The translations under genes and the position numbers were made by a program. Of a stretch of DNA of 64,000 bases, positions 26,957-36,491 are shown piece after piece. The DNA is taken from positions 604,374 through 668,373 of the forward strand of contig NZ_JAACFU010000002.1 in the NCBI RefSeq assembly GCF_029051725.1. The letters run 5' to 3'. The notes below the pieces were generated by a model. It ran no database searches. It had not been told where the DNA came from and saw nothing but the letters and a program-made list of their open reading frames with translations. Numbering within the stretch: the stretch's first letter is position 1; each line of letters begins with the position of its first letter. This stretch comes from Bradyrhizobium sp. CSS354. GTDB taxonomy: Bacteria; Pseudomonadota; Alphaproteobacteria; Rhizobiales; Xanthobacteraceae.

Positions 26957-28508
26957 GAGTCTCGACCTCGCTCCGAAGGGCTTGGCGCGAGCCGTCGCGC
27001 GAATAGAACATGTGGCCGCCGGGATAGACGACGAACTTGACTCGCTGTGTTGCGAAGGCCGGCAACTGGTCGAGCACGCGCTTGGAGCCGAAATAGGGCG
27101 TGGCGAGATCGAACAGGCCGTGCGCGACCAGCACGTTCAGCTTCGCATCCGTGGCGAGGATCTGGCGCAGCTCGGAGACGGACTGCGGCGGGTTGATGCC
27201 GCGCCCGAAATCCCAGTGACCCTCGACGGCGCCGTTCAACACCTCGTAGGAGCCATCGGGCCGCCAATTGAGCTTGCGTGTCAGCAGCTCAACCGCGGCG
27301 CTCGTCAGCGGCGCCTGCAGCGCATCGCCGGAGGGATCACCGAACCGCGAGCTGCTCGAATCCGGATAGGGATCGAAGCCGCGCACCGAGGCATCGTAGC
27401 GCCCTGTGACCTTGCCGTTCTTGCGGTCGAACTCGCGGCGGAATTCGCCGACATCGAAGCGGCCGGCGAGCCGGCGGCTGACCGCCTGGTCGATGCCGGT
27501 GAGTTCGGCGACCTTATCGGCAAGACGATTGGTCGCCTCCCTGTCCGCCTCGCCCTTGACGAGGTCGGCCAGGAATTCGCCGCGTGCGTAAGCCTCGGCG
27601 TCGGCGAGATCGGCACGCTTGACCGGGCCTTTCGCCTCGCGCGCCACCGCGACATAGCTCGGCAGCGTCGCGACATATTGCAGGAGGCTGGTGCCTGTGA
27701 ACTCGCGGAAGTCCAGCAGCGGCGACACCAGGATCAATCCCCTGACGCCGACGCCGTGCTGGAGCTGCAACTGGCGCACCACCTTCGGCCCGCGAATGCC
27801 GCCATAGCTTTCGCCGGCGACGTATTTCGGCGAGGTCAGCCGGTCATGCTTCTCCAGCCAGCGGCGGATCACCAACGCGATCGAATTGACGTCGCCGTCG
27901 ACGGAGTAGAACGATTTGCGCGCGTCATCGCCGGTCGCGACAAAGCGGCTGTAGCCGGTGCTGACGGGATCGATGAAGACGAGATCGGTGAAATCGAGCC
28001 AGGTCTCCGCGTTCGGCTTCACCTCGGGCGAGGCGGACGGCGACAGTGCTTCGCCATCGAGCGGCAACCGCCACGGCCCGGCCGCGCCGAACTGGAGCCA
28101 TGCCGAGGATGCTCCGGGCCCGCCGTTGAACAGGAACGTCACCGGGCGCGTCGCACGATCGGCGCCGTCGAGTTCATAGGATGTATAGGCGATATCGGCC
28201 ACCGGCTCGCCCTTGCCCTCGAACACGCGGATCGATCCGGCGGTCGCCGCGAAATTGAGGGTGCGGCCGGGAAGATCGAGCGTCTGCTTCGTGGTTGAAT
28301 CCGGCGGAAGACGGTGCGGCTCGGCGGATGACGATGCATTCTGCGACGCGCTTTGTGCGCCGCCGCGTCCGCCCTTCTGTCCGGCTGCCGCCGCCACCTC
28401 TGCGCGCGGCTGCGGCGGATCGTCGGCGCGCGCAAATCCTGCGAGCGCGAAAGCCGACACCGCCAGCACCAGCGTCGCACGGCGGAGTGCCGGGATCTTC
28501 ATGTTCAT
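26943..28508 (-). CDS. Secreted S10-family serine carboxypeptidase
   Basis: 521 residues, with GGGAG upstream of the ATG. Signal peptide to about residue 29 ([16 protein letters not shown]), a low-complexity stretch to about 65, then the alpha/beta-hydrolase fold: FNGGPG (128-133) for the oxyanion hole, catalytic Ser234 in GESYGG, the Asp in [10 protein letters not shown] and the His in YPGGHMFY. This is the full S10 triad and matches bacterial periplasmic carboxypeptidases. Likely role: trimming C-terminal residues of peptides in the periplasm. Confidence 0.93.
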   Translation of the reverse strand: MNMKIPALRRATLVLAVSAFALAGFARADDPPQPRAEVAAAAGQKGGRGGAQSASQNASSSAEPHRLPPDSTTKQTLDLPGRTLNFAATAGSIRVFEGKGEPVADIAYTSYELDGADRATRPVTFLFNGGPGASSAWLQFGAAGPWRLPLDGEALSPSASPEVKPNAETWLDFTDLVFIDPVSTGYSRFVATGDDARKSFYSVDGDVNSIALVIRRWLEKHDRLTSPKYVAGESYGGIRGPKVVRQLQLQHGVGVRGLILVSPLLDFREFTGTSLLQYVATLPSYVAVAREAKGPVKRADLADAEAYARGEFLADLVKGEADREATNRLADKVAELTGIDQAVSRRLAGRFDVGEFRREFDRKNGKVTGRYDASVRGFDPYPDSSSSRFGDPSGDALQAPLTSAAVELLTRKLNWRPDGSYEVLNGAVEGHWDFGRGINPPQSVSELRQILATDAKLNVLVAHGLFDLATPYFGSKRVLDQLPAFATQRVKFVVYPGGHMFYSRDGSRQALRSEVETLIRE

Positions 28509-28763
28509 GATCGTTCTCCCTGCCCGGCTGCAAGAACCGGTGCGGACGGTGAGGCTAGCTCGGAATTGCGACGGTTTGGGGGATCACAGGCCCGGCCGCG
28601 CCTGAAGGGCCTGGTTAGGCATAAATCGACCCGGTTTTGTCTTCAGGCCGAGATGGCCAGTTGCCAGTCTCCTTTGAAGGGCGGTCCTCCTCGACAATCG
28701 AGGTCGAGATCGTTAGACGAGCCCGGCGGAACTTTCTCCAGCCAGCGGCCCTGCCCGGAAGCC

Positions 28764-29543
28764 ATGACCAAGCCAGCGCGATACGACCGGATCGCCTTCG
28801 TCGCCAGCCCGAGCAGCGAGGCGCAAGCCGCCTTCGGCCAGCTCACCAGGGACTTCGGCAATTGCGATCCGAAGGACGCCGACATCGTGGTCGCACTCGG
28901 CGGCGACGGGCTCATGCTCCAGACGCTGCATCAACACATGCATACGGGCAAGCCGATCTACGGCATGCACCGCGGCACCGTCGGCTTCCTGATGAACGAG
29001 TACTCGACCGTCGATCTTCGAGCCCGTCTCGAGGCGGCGCAGGAATCCGAAATCCACCCGCTCCTGATGCGCGCGACGGACGCCAACGACCGCGTCCACC
29101 TGCATCACGCCATCAACGAGGTCGCCCTGTTCCGGCAGACCTACCAAGCCGCGCGCCTGCGGATCCTGATCGACGAGCGCGAGCGCATGTCCGAGCTGAT
29201 CGCCGACGGCATCATGGTGGCAACGCCGGCCGGCTCGACCGCCTACAATCTGTCCGCCCAGGGTCCGATCCTGCCGATCAACGCCGCGCTCCTGGCGCTG
29301 ACGCCGATCAGCGCCTTCCGCCCGCGACGCTGGCGCGGCGCGCTGCTGCCGAACACGGCTTATGTCGTGATCGAGGTGCTGGAGGGCGACAAGCGCCCCG
29401 TGGCGGCGGTCGCCGACCACGACGAGGTGCGCGATGTTCGCCGCGTCGAGGTGCTGTCCGACAGGACCATCTCGATGCGCATGCTGTTCGACCCCGGTCA
29501 CAGCTTGGAAGAACGCATTCTGCGCGAACAGTTCGGCTCTTGA
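28764..29543 (+). CDS. nadK: NAD kinase
   Basis: 259 residues from the ATG at 28764, with GGAAG upstream. It phosphorylates NAD to NADP with ATP or polyphosphate. The ATP/substrate motif GGDG is in [14 protein letters not shown], the NAD-binding NE pair is in HAINEVALF, and the glycine-rich [18 protein letters not shown] follows. Size and motifs are typical for Rhizobiales NadK. It is cytoplasmic and essential in most bacteria. A two-component pair follows on the same strand. Confidence 0.95.
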   Translation: MTKPARYDRIAFVASPSSEAQAAFGQLTRDFGNCDPKDADIVVALGGDGLMLQTLHQHMHTGKPIYGMHRGTVGFLMNEYSTVDLRARLEAAQESEIHPLLMRATDANDRVHLHHAINEVALFRQTYQAARLRILIDERERMSELIADGIMVATPAGSTAYNLSAQGPILPINAALLALTPISAFRPRRWRGALLPNTAYVVIEVLEGDKRPVAAVADHDEVRDVRRVEVLSDRTISMRMLFDPGHSLEERILREQFGS

Positions 29544-29631
29544 GCCGCCTCGCCGGACTGCAGATCGCAACCCTTCATTAACCCCCGGCGAGATATGGTT
29601 AACGAAAGTTGACCGCTCCGGCCCGGGCTCC

Positions 29632-30177
29632 ATGTTCCGCATCGATTTCAACAAGCTGCGTTTCCTCGTCTGCGACGACAATCCGCACATGCGCCGCATC
29701 CTGCGGACGCTGCTGCATTCCTTTGGCGCGCGCGAAGTCTACGAGGCCGAGGACGGCGCCACGGCGCTGGAAATGTACAGCCATTATGTGCCCGACATCG
29801 TCATCACCGACTGGGCGATGCCGATCTTCGACGGGCTCGAACTGGCGCAGATGATCCGGCAGCCGGAATCCAAGGGCAATCCCTACGCGCCGATCATCAT
29901 GCTGACCGGTCATTCCGAGAAACGCCGCGTCACGGTGGCGCGCGATGCCGGCGTCACCGAATTCCTGGCCAAACCGATCTCGGCCAAGGGGCTCTACCAG
30001 CGCATCCTCAACGTGGTCGCCAGTCCCCGCCCCTTCATCAAGACCAAGACCTATTTCGGCCCGGACCGGCGCCGCAACATCAACTCCGCCTATATGGGCC
30101 CCGAGCGCCGCGTCGGCGAAAAGCACGAGGTGCTGCAGCAGCCCTCGCTGCTCGACAAGGCCCGCTCCACCATCTAG
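29632..30177 (+). CDS. CheY-like response regulator with C-terminal extension
   Basis: 181 residues from the ATG at 29632. Receiver domain about 8-130: DDN at 15-17, phosphoacceptor D60 in VITDWAMP, Thr in MLTGHSE and Lys in FLAKPIS. The 50-residue tail (TYFGPDRRRN, YMGPERR, QQPSLLDKARSTI) is basic and carries a doubled GPxRR element, so it may dock a partner. There is no DNA-binding output. An Hpt-domain gene follows by 31 bases, which suggests a phosphorelay pair without a linked kinase. Confidence 0.93.
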   Translation: MFRIDFNKLRFLVCDDNPHMRRILRTLLHSFGAREVYEAEDGATALEMYSHYVPDIVITDWAMPIFDGLELAQMIRQPESKGNPYAPIIMLTGHSEKRRVTVARDAGVTEFLAKPISAKGLYQRILNVVASPRPFIKTKTYFGPDRRRNINSAYMGPERRVGEKHEVLQQPSLLDKARSTI

Positions 30178-30208
30178 CGCAACGTCTCTCACGATCGAGG
30201 CCGATACC

Positions 30209-30787
30209 ATGGCGAAGAACAGCGCAAGAGACATCGAGATCACGGCCTTCGCCACGCATCAAATCATCACACAGCCCAACCCGCTGCGGTCGGTCCTGCG
30301 CCGTGTCGAAGAGAAGGACATGGACGATCCGATCGGCCGCGCCGAACAGGCGCTCGCGGGCCTCGCCGGCGAGTTCAAGGACTGGATGGCGACCGAGATC
30401 AACCGGCTATCGGCCGCCTACGTCGCCATCCGACACGACGGCTTCACCAAGGACAGGCGCGACGAGTTGTTTCGCGCCGCGCACGACATCAAGGGCGATG
30501 CCGCGACCTTCGGCTATCCGGCGGCGGCAGGCATAGCCGAGAGCCTGTGCCGCGTCATCGAGCACGCGCCCGATCTCGAAAAGGTGCCGGCCGAGTTGTT
30601 CACGCACCACATCAACGCCATCCTCGCCATCGTGCACGAGAATACCAAACTCGACAGCATCAGCGTCTCCGCCGAGCTCGGCCGGCGCCTGCGCAAGGTC
30701 GCCGACGACTATCTCGCCCACGCCAACCGCGACCGCCCCGAGCATCTCGAAGTGATCCTGGCGCCCAGCATCGCGCCGGCGGGGTAG
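30209..30787 (+). CDS. Hpt (histidine phosphotransfer) domain protein
   Basis: 192 residues from the ATG at 30209. An N-terminal stretch of about 40 residues precedes a helical bundle with the phosphorylatable His in FRAAHDIKGDAATFGYP, the Hpt signature. No kinase or receiver domain is fused. With the CheY-like regulator just upstream it can relay phosphate from a kinase encoded elsewhere. A palindromic repeat begins 13 bases after its stop codon. Confidence 0.9.
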   Translation: MAKNSARDIEITAFATHQIITQPNPLRSVLRRVEEKDMDDPIGRAEQALAGLAGEFKDWMATEINRLSAAYVAIRHDGFTKDRRDELFRAAHDIKGDAATFGYPAAAGIAESLCRVIEHAPDLEKVPAELFTHHINAILAIVHENTKLDSISVSAELGRRLRKVADDYLAHANRDRPEHLEVILAPSIAPAG

Positions 30788-30799
30788 CTTTTCCCTCTC

Positions 30800-30877
30800 G
30801 TCATTGCGAGCGGAGCGAAGCAATCCAGACTGTTCCCGCGATGGGATTCGGGATTGCTTCGCTACGCTCGCAATGAC
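30800..30877. repeat. 78-base palindromic dispersed repeat, copy A
   Basis: Starts GTCATTGCGAGCGGAGCGAA and ends with the near-complement GCTACGCTCGCAATGAC, so both arms can form a long hairpin. The same 78-base unit recurs at 54281-54358 with identical ends and a diverged centre. I recall this REP-like element in many Bradyrhizobium genomes. Here it fills the gap between the convergent Hpt and DUF2336 genes. Confidence 0.88.
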
Positions 30878-30900
30878 GGAGTTTTCGGGACCGGCTCGAA

Positions 30901-32076
30901 CTACGCCGCAATCAGCTCGCTATACACCGGATCGACCGCGTCGTCCGCGACCAGCTCGTCGCAGAACAGCCTTGCCTCTTCGCGGGCGGATTCGGTGGCG
31001 AAGCGGCGCAGCAGGACCATCAGCGGCTCCGTCGCGCCGCGGTCGGTCTCGCAATGGGTGAGCACGCGCTCGACCATGCGGCGGCGCAGCCGCGCCGCAT
31101 TGTCGTCGCTGTCGACGAAGCCTTGCTCGTGGCAGGCATCAAGGGCGACCTGGAAGGCCGCAAACGTCGTCTCGGGAAGCCCGGCGCGACGGAGCAGCGC
31201 GTGCAGGCTGTTGCCGCCGCGATCGTGCAGCAGCGCGGACACGCGCGCCAGCGGCAACTCGGCGAGCTCAGCCAGCGCCGCGTCGAACAGGTCGAGATTA
31301 CTCGACAGCAGCGCGCGCAGAATGAGACCCGCGGTGAGCTGGCCGGTGATGCGCAGGTGCCGCACCAGACCTTCCATGTCTTCGCCCCGCGAGCGCGCCG
31401 CGATGTTCATGGTGGAGCGGTCGCGCGCCTCGGTCGCGATGCGCTCGGCGCGGTCGGCACTCAGCCAGTTCCGGGCCACGACGAATTGAGCCAGCGTCTC
31501 CGAGAGTTTTGCCACCAGCGCGGCGCGCGTTGCGGACGGCAGATCCTCCAGCACCAGCATCGCCTCGCGGATCGCGGCGAGATGGCCGTGACGCTCGACG
31601 ATGCGATCCCAGGAGAACGGCGCAAGCTCGGCATGAGGATTTTCGATCAGCTCGAGCGCTGCCGCCGCGCAGCCGACTTCGGCAATGGCGGCGCAGACCG
31701 ATACCGGCAGCGCGATGCGGCGCGCGACCGCGCACTGCACCTCGTCGTTGCCGGTCGCGACGATGTCGACGAGATCGGCGTCGATCAGCAGCGGAGAATG
31801 TTCGAGCACGGGCAACGCGACGGTCGGCTGGTCCGCCGACAGCGCCCGCACGATCGACGCCGGCGCCTCGGTGCTGCGCGCAAACGCCTCGGCCATCGCC
31901 TGCCGCACCAGCGGCGAGGCATCGTCGAGCAGCATCAGAAGCGCGCCTTCAGCGGCAACACGGTCGTCATGGGAAAGGTCTGAGATCAGCCAGGCCCGGG
32001 CCAACGCCCGCGTTGCCTCAGCCCGCTCGCCAGCGGGCGCCGTCCTGATCCAATTGATGAACTGCCGAACGATCAT
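30901..32076 (-). CDS. DUF2336 domain protein
   Basis: 391 residues. All-helical, HEAT-like sequence throughout (LLDDASPLVRQAMAEAFARS, EVQCAVARRIALPVSVCAAI, LILRALLSSNLDLFDAALAE), matching DUF2336, a family largely confined to alphaproteobacteria. No signal peptide or membrane segment. Members often sit near two-component genes, as here. Two CtrA-like sites lie 75-125 bases upstream of its ATG (TTAACAAAGCGTTCA at 32151 and a better one at 32185). Molecular function unknown. Confidence 0.9.
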   Translation of the reverse strand: MIVRQFINWIRTAPAGERAEATRALARAWLISDLSHDDRVAAEGALLMLLDDASPLVRQAMAEAFARSTEAPASIVRALSADQPTVALPVLEHSPLLIDADLVDIVATGNDEVQCAVARRIALPVSVCAAIAEVGCAAAALELIENPHAELAPFSWDRIVERHGHLAAIREAMLVLEDLPSATRAALVAKLSETLAQFVVARNWLSADRAERIATEARDRSTMNIAARSRGEDMEGLVRHLRITGQLTAGLILRALLSSNLDLFDAALAELAELPLARVSALLHDRGGNSLHALLRRAGLPETTFAAFQVALDACHEQGFVDSDDNAARLRRRMVERVLTHCETDRGATEPLMVLLRRFATESAREEARLFCDELVADDAVDPVYSELIAA

Positions 32077-32184
32077 GGTGCTTCCGGCTTACGCAACGAA
32101 GACGAAGCGGTGACGGCTTGTCACCTGCAACACAAAATAAACCACGACGCTTAACAAAGCGTTCACCATAACTGGCTGGTTTTA

Positions 32185-32199
32185 TTGACGTTTTGTTAA
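32185..32199. promoter_or_regulatory. CtrA-like site upstream of the DUF2336 gene
   Basis: TTGACGTTTTGTTAA fits the CtrA consensus TTAA-N7-TTAA at seven of eight defined bases. A weaker half-match TTAACAAAGCGTTCA starts at 32151. Two such sites in one promoter-sized gap make control by CtrA plausible; this is inference. Confidence 0.42.
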
Positions 32200-32280
32200 G
32201 GGAACAAAGGCAACCCGGCACGCGCCGGGACGTGCGCAGCAGCGTTCACGCTGCGACGCGTCCGAGACACGGGGTGCGTA

Positions 32281-33312
32281 TTAGCTTGAGAACGTGCCGC
32301 TGCGATCGCTGAAGAGATCAAGCGGCTGCGGCGGCCGGACGTCGGGCGTCGCCGATGCGGCCGAGGTCGCGACCGAGGTGAGCGAGGCATTGTTGCCCCA
32401 CAATTTCTGCACGGTCGTCGAGACCGGCTGGGTGGTGTCGCCGGGCTGATAGATCGAGCGAAACACCGGCGTGCTCGGTGCATTGTCCGCGACCGTCATT
32501 GGCGCTGTCGCGCTGACCGGCGTCACCGCGCGTGTGTTCGGAAAGGTCTGGAGATACGCGGCATTGTCGATCAGCGGCGCGGCAGGGTGTACGCCGTTGG
32601 CGCTCGCGACCTGCGCGGTCGACGGCGTGCCGCCATACATCGCCATCGCGCTGCGGGTGGTTTTCGAATTTGCCGCGCTGGCGTAGCGTGCATCCAGCAC
32701 CGAATAGACCTCGGAGACGCTGCGCGCGCGGCCGTCCTTGGCGTAGAAGATCGAGCGATTGGCGGAGGCCGCGTTGGGAAACAACCGCGCGCCGACCGCT
32801 TGCGGATTGTCCTCGGCATTGGCGATCAGTTTCGCGGCGCCGCCGACGCCCATGAAATGCGCCATGTAGAGTTCGCTGTCGGACGGCCTGCGGCCGAGCA
32901 GGCCGGTGAGCTTGAAGCTGTTCGACTGCGTCAGCGCAGCCGCCATGCTGGACGCGGCCTCCGGATCGTCGCGCAGCTTCATGATCGACCGCTTCATCGC
33001 GGGATCATCGACGGTGTAGGTGCCCGACGACGTCCTGGTGATGGCGTCGGAATAATTGCCATAGCCGAGCTGGGTGCCCGCTTCCTTCACCGTGCCGAGC
33101 CAGGTCTGGTCGATGAACTGGTAGAGCCCGTGCGCCGATGACGTAGTCGCCCCCGCCGTGGGATCGAAATCCGATTCCATCTTGGCGGTGGTCAGCATGT
33201 ACTGGAAGCTGACGCCGCCGACGTTCGAAGCCTGCTTGATCGCACCGGCGACGCGTGCCCGCGACGGATCGAGAACCGCCGTCGGAGAGGCACTGGAATT
33301 GTCGACCGACAT
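32281..33312 (-). CDS. Lytic transglycosylase domain protein
   Basis: 343 residues from the ATG at 33312. The N-terminal part carries an SLT/lysozyme-like fold: catalytic Glu in AKMESDFDPTAGATTSSAHG and the following LYQFIDQTWL, then MGVGGAAKLI. The C-terminal 130 residues are Ser/Thr/Pro-rich and probably disordered. No signal peptide is evident, so export may use another route, as for some flagellar or secretion-associated muramidases. It cleaves peptidoglycan glycan strands. A perfect CtrA-type site lies 80 bases upstream. Confidence 0.85.
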   Translation of the reverse strand: MSVDNSSASPTAVLDPSRARVAGAIKQASNVGGVSFQYMLTTAKMESDFDPTAGATTSSAHGLYQFIDQTWLGTVKEAGTQLGYGNYSDAITRTSSGTYTVDDPAMKRSIMKLRDDPEAASSMAAALTQSNSFKLTGLLGRRPSDSELYMAHFMGVGGAAKLIANAEDNPQAVGARLFPNAASANRSIFYAKDGRARSVSEVYSVLDARYASAANSKTTRSAMAMYGGTPSTAQVASANGVHPAAPLIDNAAYLQTFPNTRAVTPVSATAPMTVADNAPSTPVFRSIYQPGDTTQPVSTTVQKLWGNNASLTSVATSAASATPDVRPPQPLDLFSDRSGTFSS

Positions 33313-33391
33313 GATGAAATGCCCGCCCCGCGCGGCGTTGAGGGGCGCCGGCAATTCGGCGCCCTGTCGTCTCACCGTGGGACAGGTATGG

Positions 33392-33406
33392 TTAATGCGA
33401 GGTTAA
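33392..33406. promoter_or_regulatory. Perfect CtrA-type site upstream of the transglycosylase gene
   Basis: TTAATGCGAGGTTAA is an exact TTAA-N7-TTAA, the binding consensus of the alphaproteobacterial cell-cycle regulator CtrA. It lies 80 bases before the transglycosylase ATG, in the short gap after hisI, a suitable place for a promoter of a cell-wall gene. Confidence 0.6.
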
Positions 33407-33437
33407 TCCGGGCCGACAGCTCCGCATGACGGAAGGA

Positions 33438-33860
33438 CTACTTCTTGTACACCGCGTCCGGATCGAACAGCCTGTCCGCATCGACGAAGACGAGCCTGGC
33501 GCCGCCGTCTTCGGCCTCGACCTTGCGGTAGAAGCAGGAGCGGCGGCCAGTGTGACACGCGGCACCGATCTGCTCGACACGGAGCCAGACCGCATCCTGA
33601 TCGCAATCGGTGCGGATCTCGACCACACGCTGGGTCTGACCTGAGGTCTCACCTTTTCGCCACAAGGCATTGCGCGAGCGGCTGAAGTACCAGGCCTCGC
33701 CGGTCGCGATGGTCTTGCGCAGCGCCTCGTCGTTCATGTGCGCGACCATCAGCACGTCGCCAGTGGCGACGTCGGTCGCAACGACGGTCACGAGGCCGGC
33801 CGCATCGAACCTGGGAAGGAAGGCGAGACCTTCCTCGGTTTCATGAGAGTGAGCGGACAC
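33438..33860 (-). CDS. hisI: Phosphoribosyl-AMP cyclohydrolase
   Basis: 140 residues from a GTG start with a GAGGGC upstream. Third step of histidine synthesis: opens the purine ring of phosphoribosyl-AMP. Metal and substrate motifs are present: [40 protein letters not shown] and the Cys/His element [14 protein letters not shown]. Length fits the monofunctional HisI of alphaproteobacteria (no HisE fusion). It follows folE by 27 bases on the same strand, probably in one operon. Confidence 0.96.
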   Translation of the reverse strand: MSAHSHETEEGLAFLPRFDAAGLVTVVATDVATGDVLMVAHMNDEALRKTIATGEAWYFSRSRNALWRKGETSGQTQRVVEIRTDCDQDAVWLRVEQIGAACHTGRRSCFYRKVEAEDGGARLVFVDADRLFDPDAVYKK

Positions 33861-33887
33861 AACGCCCTCGCCGGTCTGTTCGCGAGG

Positions 33888-34580
33888 TCAGCGCTGCAGG
33901 CCTCGCACCAGGGACAGAAAACGAGCCTGCTCCGCCGGATTGTCGCGGAACATGCCGGTGAAGCGGCTGGTGAAGGTGGAGGCGCCATGCTTGGCGACGC
34001 CGCGCACCGACATGCAGGTATGCTCGGCCTCGATCAGCACGGCAACGCCGCGCGGCTTGAGGATCTCGTCGATCGCCGCCGCGATCTGCGCGGTCATGTG
34101 CTCCTGGGTCTGGAGCCGGCGGGCGAAGATGTCGGTGAGGCGCGCAAGCTTCGAGAGGCCGACCACGCGTTCCACCGGCGTGTAGGCGATGTGCGCCTTG
34201 CCATAGAACGGCATCATGTGATGCTCGCATTGCGAGGTGAACTCGATGTCGCGCACAAGGACGAAATCATCATAGCCGGCGGTCTCGCCGAAGGTGCGAT
34301 CGAGCACCTCGGCCGGGCACTGGTGGTAGCCCTGATAGAGTTCGTCGAAAGCCTCGACCACGCGGCGCGGCGTGTCGAGCAAACCCTCGCGGTTGGTATT
34401 CTCGCCGATATAGGCGAGCAGCGTCTTAACCGCCTGCTCGGCCTCGGCGCGCGCGGGGCGCGGCTGGTCGGCGCGGACGGCGGCTGCGAGGAATTCGGAA
34501 GGATCAAGCTCCGCCGGACGGCTCTCGGGCTGCCGGTCGGAGGGCTTGTTGGGGCGGATGGATTTGATGGTAGCGTCCAT
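33888..34580 (-). CDS. folE: GTP cyclohydrolase I
   Basis: 230 residues. Converts GTP to dihydroneopterin triphosphate, the first step of folate synthesis. After a variable, Pro/Arg/Ala-rich N-terminus of about 45 residues come the core motifs: [12 protein letters not shown], the zinc-binding [18 protein letters not shown], and [12 protein letters not shown] with the second zinc Cys. All catalytic residues are intact. The gene is divergent from the NifU-like gene across a 231-base gap, and hisI lies directly downstream. Confidence 0.97.
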   Translation of the reverse strand: MDATIKSIRPNKPSDRQPESRPAELDPSEFLAAAVRADQPRPARAEAEQAVKTLLAYIGENTNREGLLDTPRRVVEAFDELYQGYHQCPAEVLDRTFGETAGYDDFVLVRDIEFTSQCEHHMMPFYGKAHIAYTPVERVVGLSKLARLTDIFARRLQTQEHMTAQIAAAIDEILKPRGVAVLIEAEHTCMSVRGVAKHGASTFTSRFTGMFRDNPAEQARFLSLVRGLQR

Positions 34581-34811
34581 GTCTACTCCGTTCGACGGCC
34601 TTGCGGCCGGAGTGTCACCGGCAGACGGGGCGGCGAACCGCCGGACGCCTGAGAGAACAGTTTCGGCGAAAAGATCTGCAAGTTAGAACGCCGACAGCAC
34701 GGTTCTGGATCACACCACTGCCGCAGCGCTGGACTGTTTTTCCGCCAGTTCCGACCCTATATAGGGCCGTGGACGGCGCACGCCAAGGCCGATCCTGCTG
34801 GACTCCATCAC

Positions 34812-35267
34812 ATGCTGAACGACATTTATAACAAGCGGATCATCGAACTGGCCGGCAATATTCCGCGGCTCGGACGGTTGTCGGACCCGGATGCCACCGC
34901 CACCGCCCATTCCAAGCTGTGCGGCTCGACCGTCAAAATCGACCTCAAGATGGAGGGCGACAAGGTCACCGACTTCGCCCATGACGTGAAGGCCTGCGCG
35001 CTGGGACAGGCATCTTCATCCATCATGGCAAGTCAGATCGTCGGATCGACTGCGAGCGAACTCCGCGAGTTACGCGAAACTGTTCGCAAGATGCTGAAGG
35101 AGAACGGCGCGCCTCCTGAAGGCAAATGGGAAGAGATCAAGTTCCTCGAGCCGGTCCGCGACTACAAGGCGCGCCACGCCTCGACGCTCCTGACCTTCGA
35201 TGCCGTGGTCGATGCCATCGGCCAGATCGAGGCGAAGGCGAAGCAGCCGGCTGCGGCGCAAGGCTGA
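34812..35267 (+). CDS. NifU-like iron-sulfur cluster assembly scaffold
   Basis: 151 residues of the NifU_N/IscU-like fold. The cluster-ligand positions appear as HSKLCGSTVKIDLKM and VKACALGQASSSIMASQ, near Cys37 and Cys61. A third Cys, common in IscU, is not seen where expected (HAST in the last part), as in a distinct alphaproteobacterial subgroup. It probably helps assemble or carry Fe-S clusters. Single gene, divergent from folE. Confidence 0.85.
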   Translation: MLNDIYNKRIIELAGNIPRLGRLSDPDATATAHSKLCGSTVKIDLKMEGDKVTDFAHDVKACALGQASSSIMASQIVGSTASELRELRETVRKMLKENGAPPEGKWEEIKFLEPVRDYKARHASTLLTFDAVVDAIGQIEAKAKQPAAAQG

Positions 35268-35301
35268 TTCCGGAGGCTGATTCTGGATGCTGATTCCGGG
35301 C
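35263..35301. repeat. Three imperfect 13-base tandem repeats at a gene end
   Basis: GCTGATTCCGGAG, GCTGATTCTGGAT and GCTGATTCCGGGC follow one another. The first contains the TGA stop of the NifU-like gene; the rest lie in the gap. Slippage here could vary the 3' end between strains. Confidence 0.7.
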
Positions 35302-35338
35302 TCGTCGCTGGGCCCGAAATGAAATCGGCAATTCGAGG

Positions 35339-36238
35339 CTACTTCTGCGACGCCGCAACCGGCGTGGCCACGCTGCCCGTCGGGACCAGCGCTTCCGCCG
35401 TCTTGGTCGATTTGGCAGGCTGCTCCGGTTCCGCACCGAACCTCGCCTGGGTCTTCGGTGCAAGCTCCGCCATTGCCGGCGCGGAGATGTCGACATGCGG
35501 CAGGACGTCGGCCACGAGATCCGTCGTCACGAGATTGGTGAGCTTGAGCTCCCCTGCATCGAGCTCGTGCAAATCTTCCCAGGGCGGGACGCTGAGCGCG
35601 AGCGACAGCAGATCGCCGGCACCGCCCATGTCGAACGTGTATTTGGCGAGCCGGCCGATGTCGCGCTCCACGATCATCAGGTCCTGCGCGCTGTAGCTCG
35701 CCGCCTTGGCATCATCGGCGCGATCGCCCATCCAGATCTGGTGGACCCGCACATGGGCCGCTTCCGGCACGTAGCGCTTCTTGCCGGCCAGCAGCAGGAA
35801 TACGCACATGGATTCGCAATAGGCCTGAGGCGCGACCGTCGGACGAACCGTCTGCCCGCCGCGGCTCTGAACGCTGATGCCGACGGTGGTCAAAAGTCCG
35901 AGATTGCGGAAGCGCCGGCCGAGCGTGATCGCGTCGTTGACGGAACCGCCGCTGGAATCGAGCACCACGGTGGCGCCGCCGAGCTGGCGTCCGCGGGAAA
36001 ACTCTTCGAAGTCCCTGGGCGTATCGGCGGTGATGATGCCGACCGCGCTGACCCAACCGCGGCAATTCGGCTCGCAGGCGACCCAGCCGAACTTCATCGG
36101 CAGCTTGCGCTCTTCGAGGGCAGCACCGGCCCGAGCCGACGACCCGAGGGTCGCGACGGCGCCAGCCAACACGACTCCACAAGCAGCGGTTCCCACCAGC
36201 AACCAGCCGCGAAGTTTGAGCGCCTTCAGAAGTTTCAA
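35339..36238 (-). CDS. ClpP/crotonase-fold periplasmic or membrane-anchored protein
   Basis: About 299 residues from a TTG at 36238, chosen because GGAAGGGA lies six bases upstream; the longer frame opens at another TTG at 36274. An N-terminal helix (GWLLVGTAACGVVLAGAVAT) anchors or exports it. The domain that follows resembles ClpP-like serine proteases: LDSSGGSVNDAITLGRRFR and QAYCESMCVFLLLAG, where the second would hold the nucleophile (ESMC), and HVRVHQIW as a possible His region. Members of this group occur in Rhizobiales without known substrates. Protease activity is inferred. Confidence 0.72.
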   Translation of the reverse strand: MKLLKALKLRGWLLVGTAACGVVLAGAVATLGSSARAGAALEERKLPMKFGWVACEPNCRGWVSAVGIITADTPRDFEEFSRGRQLGGATVVLDSSGGSVNDAITLGRRFRNLGLLTTVGISVQSRGGQTVRPTVAPQAYCESMCVFLLLAGKKRYVPEAAHVRVHQIWMGDRADDAKAASYSAQDLMIVERDIGRLAKYTFDMGGAGDLLSLALSVPPWEDLHELDAGELKLTNLVTTDLVADVLPHVDISAPAMAELAPKTQARFGAEPEQPAKSTKTAEALVPTGSVATPVAASQK

Positions 36239-36491
36239 ACTGGTCCCTTCCCCAAGTCCCAAGCTTTGACCCAAGCCTTACAGCGAACCGACTCAGCCAA
36301 GCCCCCGTTCTGACGTTCCAATGAGTCTCACATGAACGTCACAAAAATGGTATCCGGGGGAATACAGCTCGTCCATAGGCACTTGCTGCACTGCTCCCAA
36401 AAAGCATGCAAAATATGACGTACAAACAACAGCTTACAGTTCCCTGCACCGGAACCGCGCAGAACCTCGCCCAGGATCTCAGCAAGCGCCC

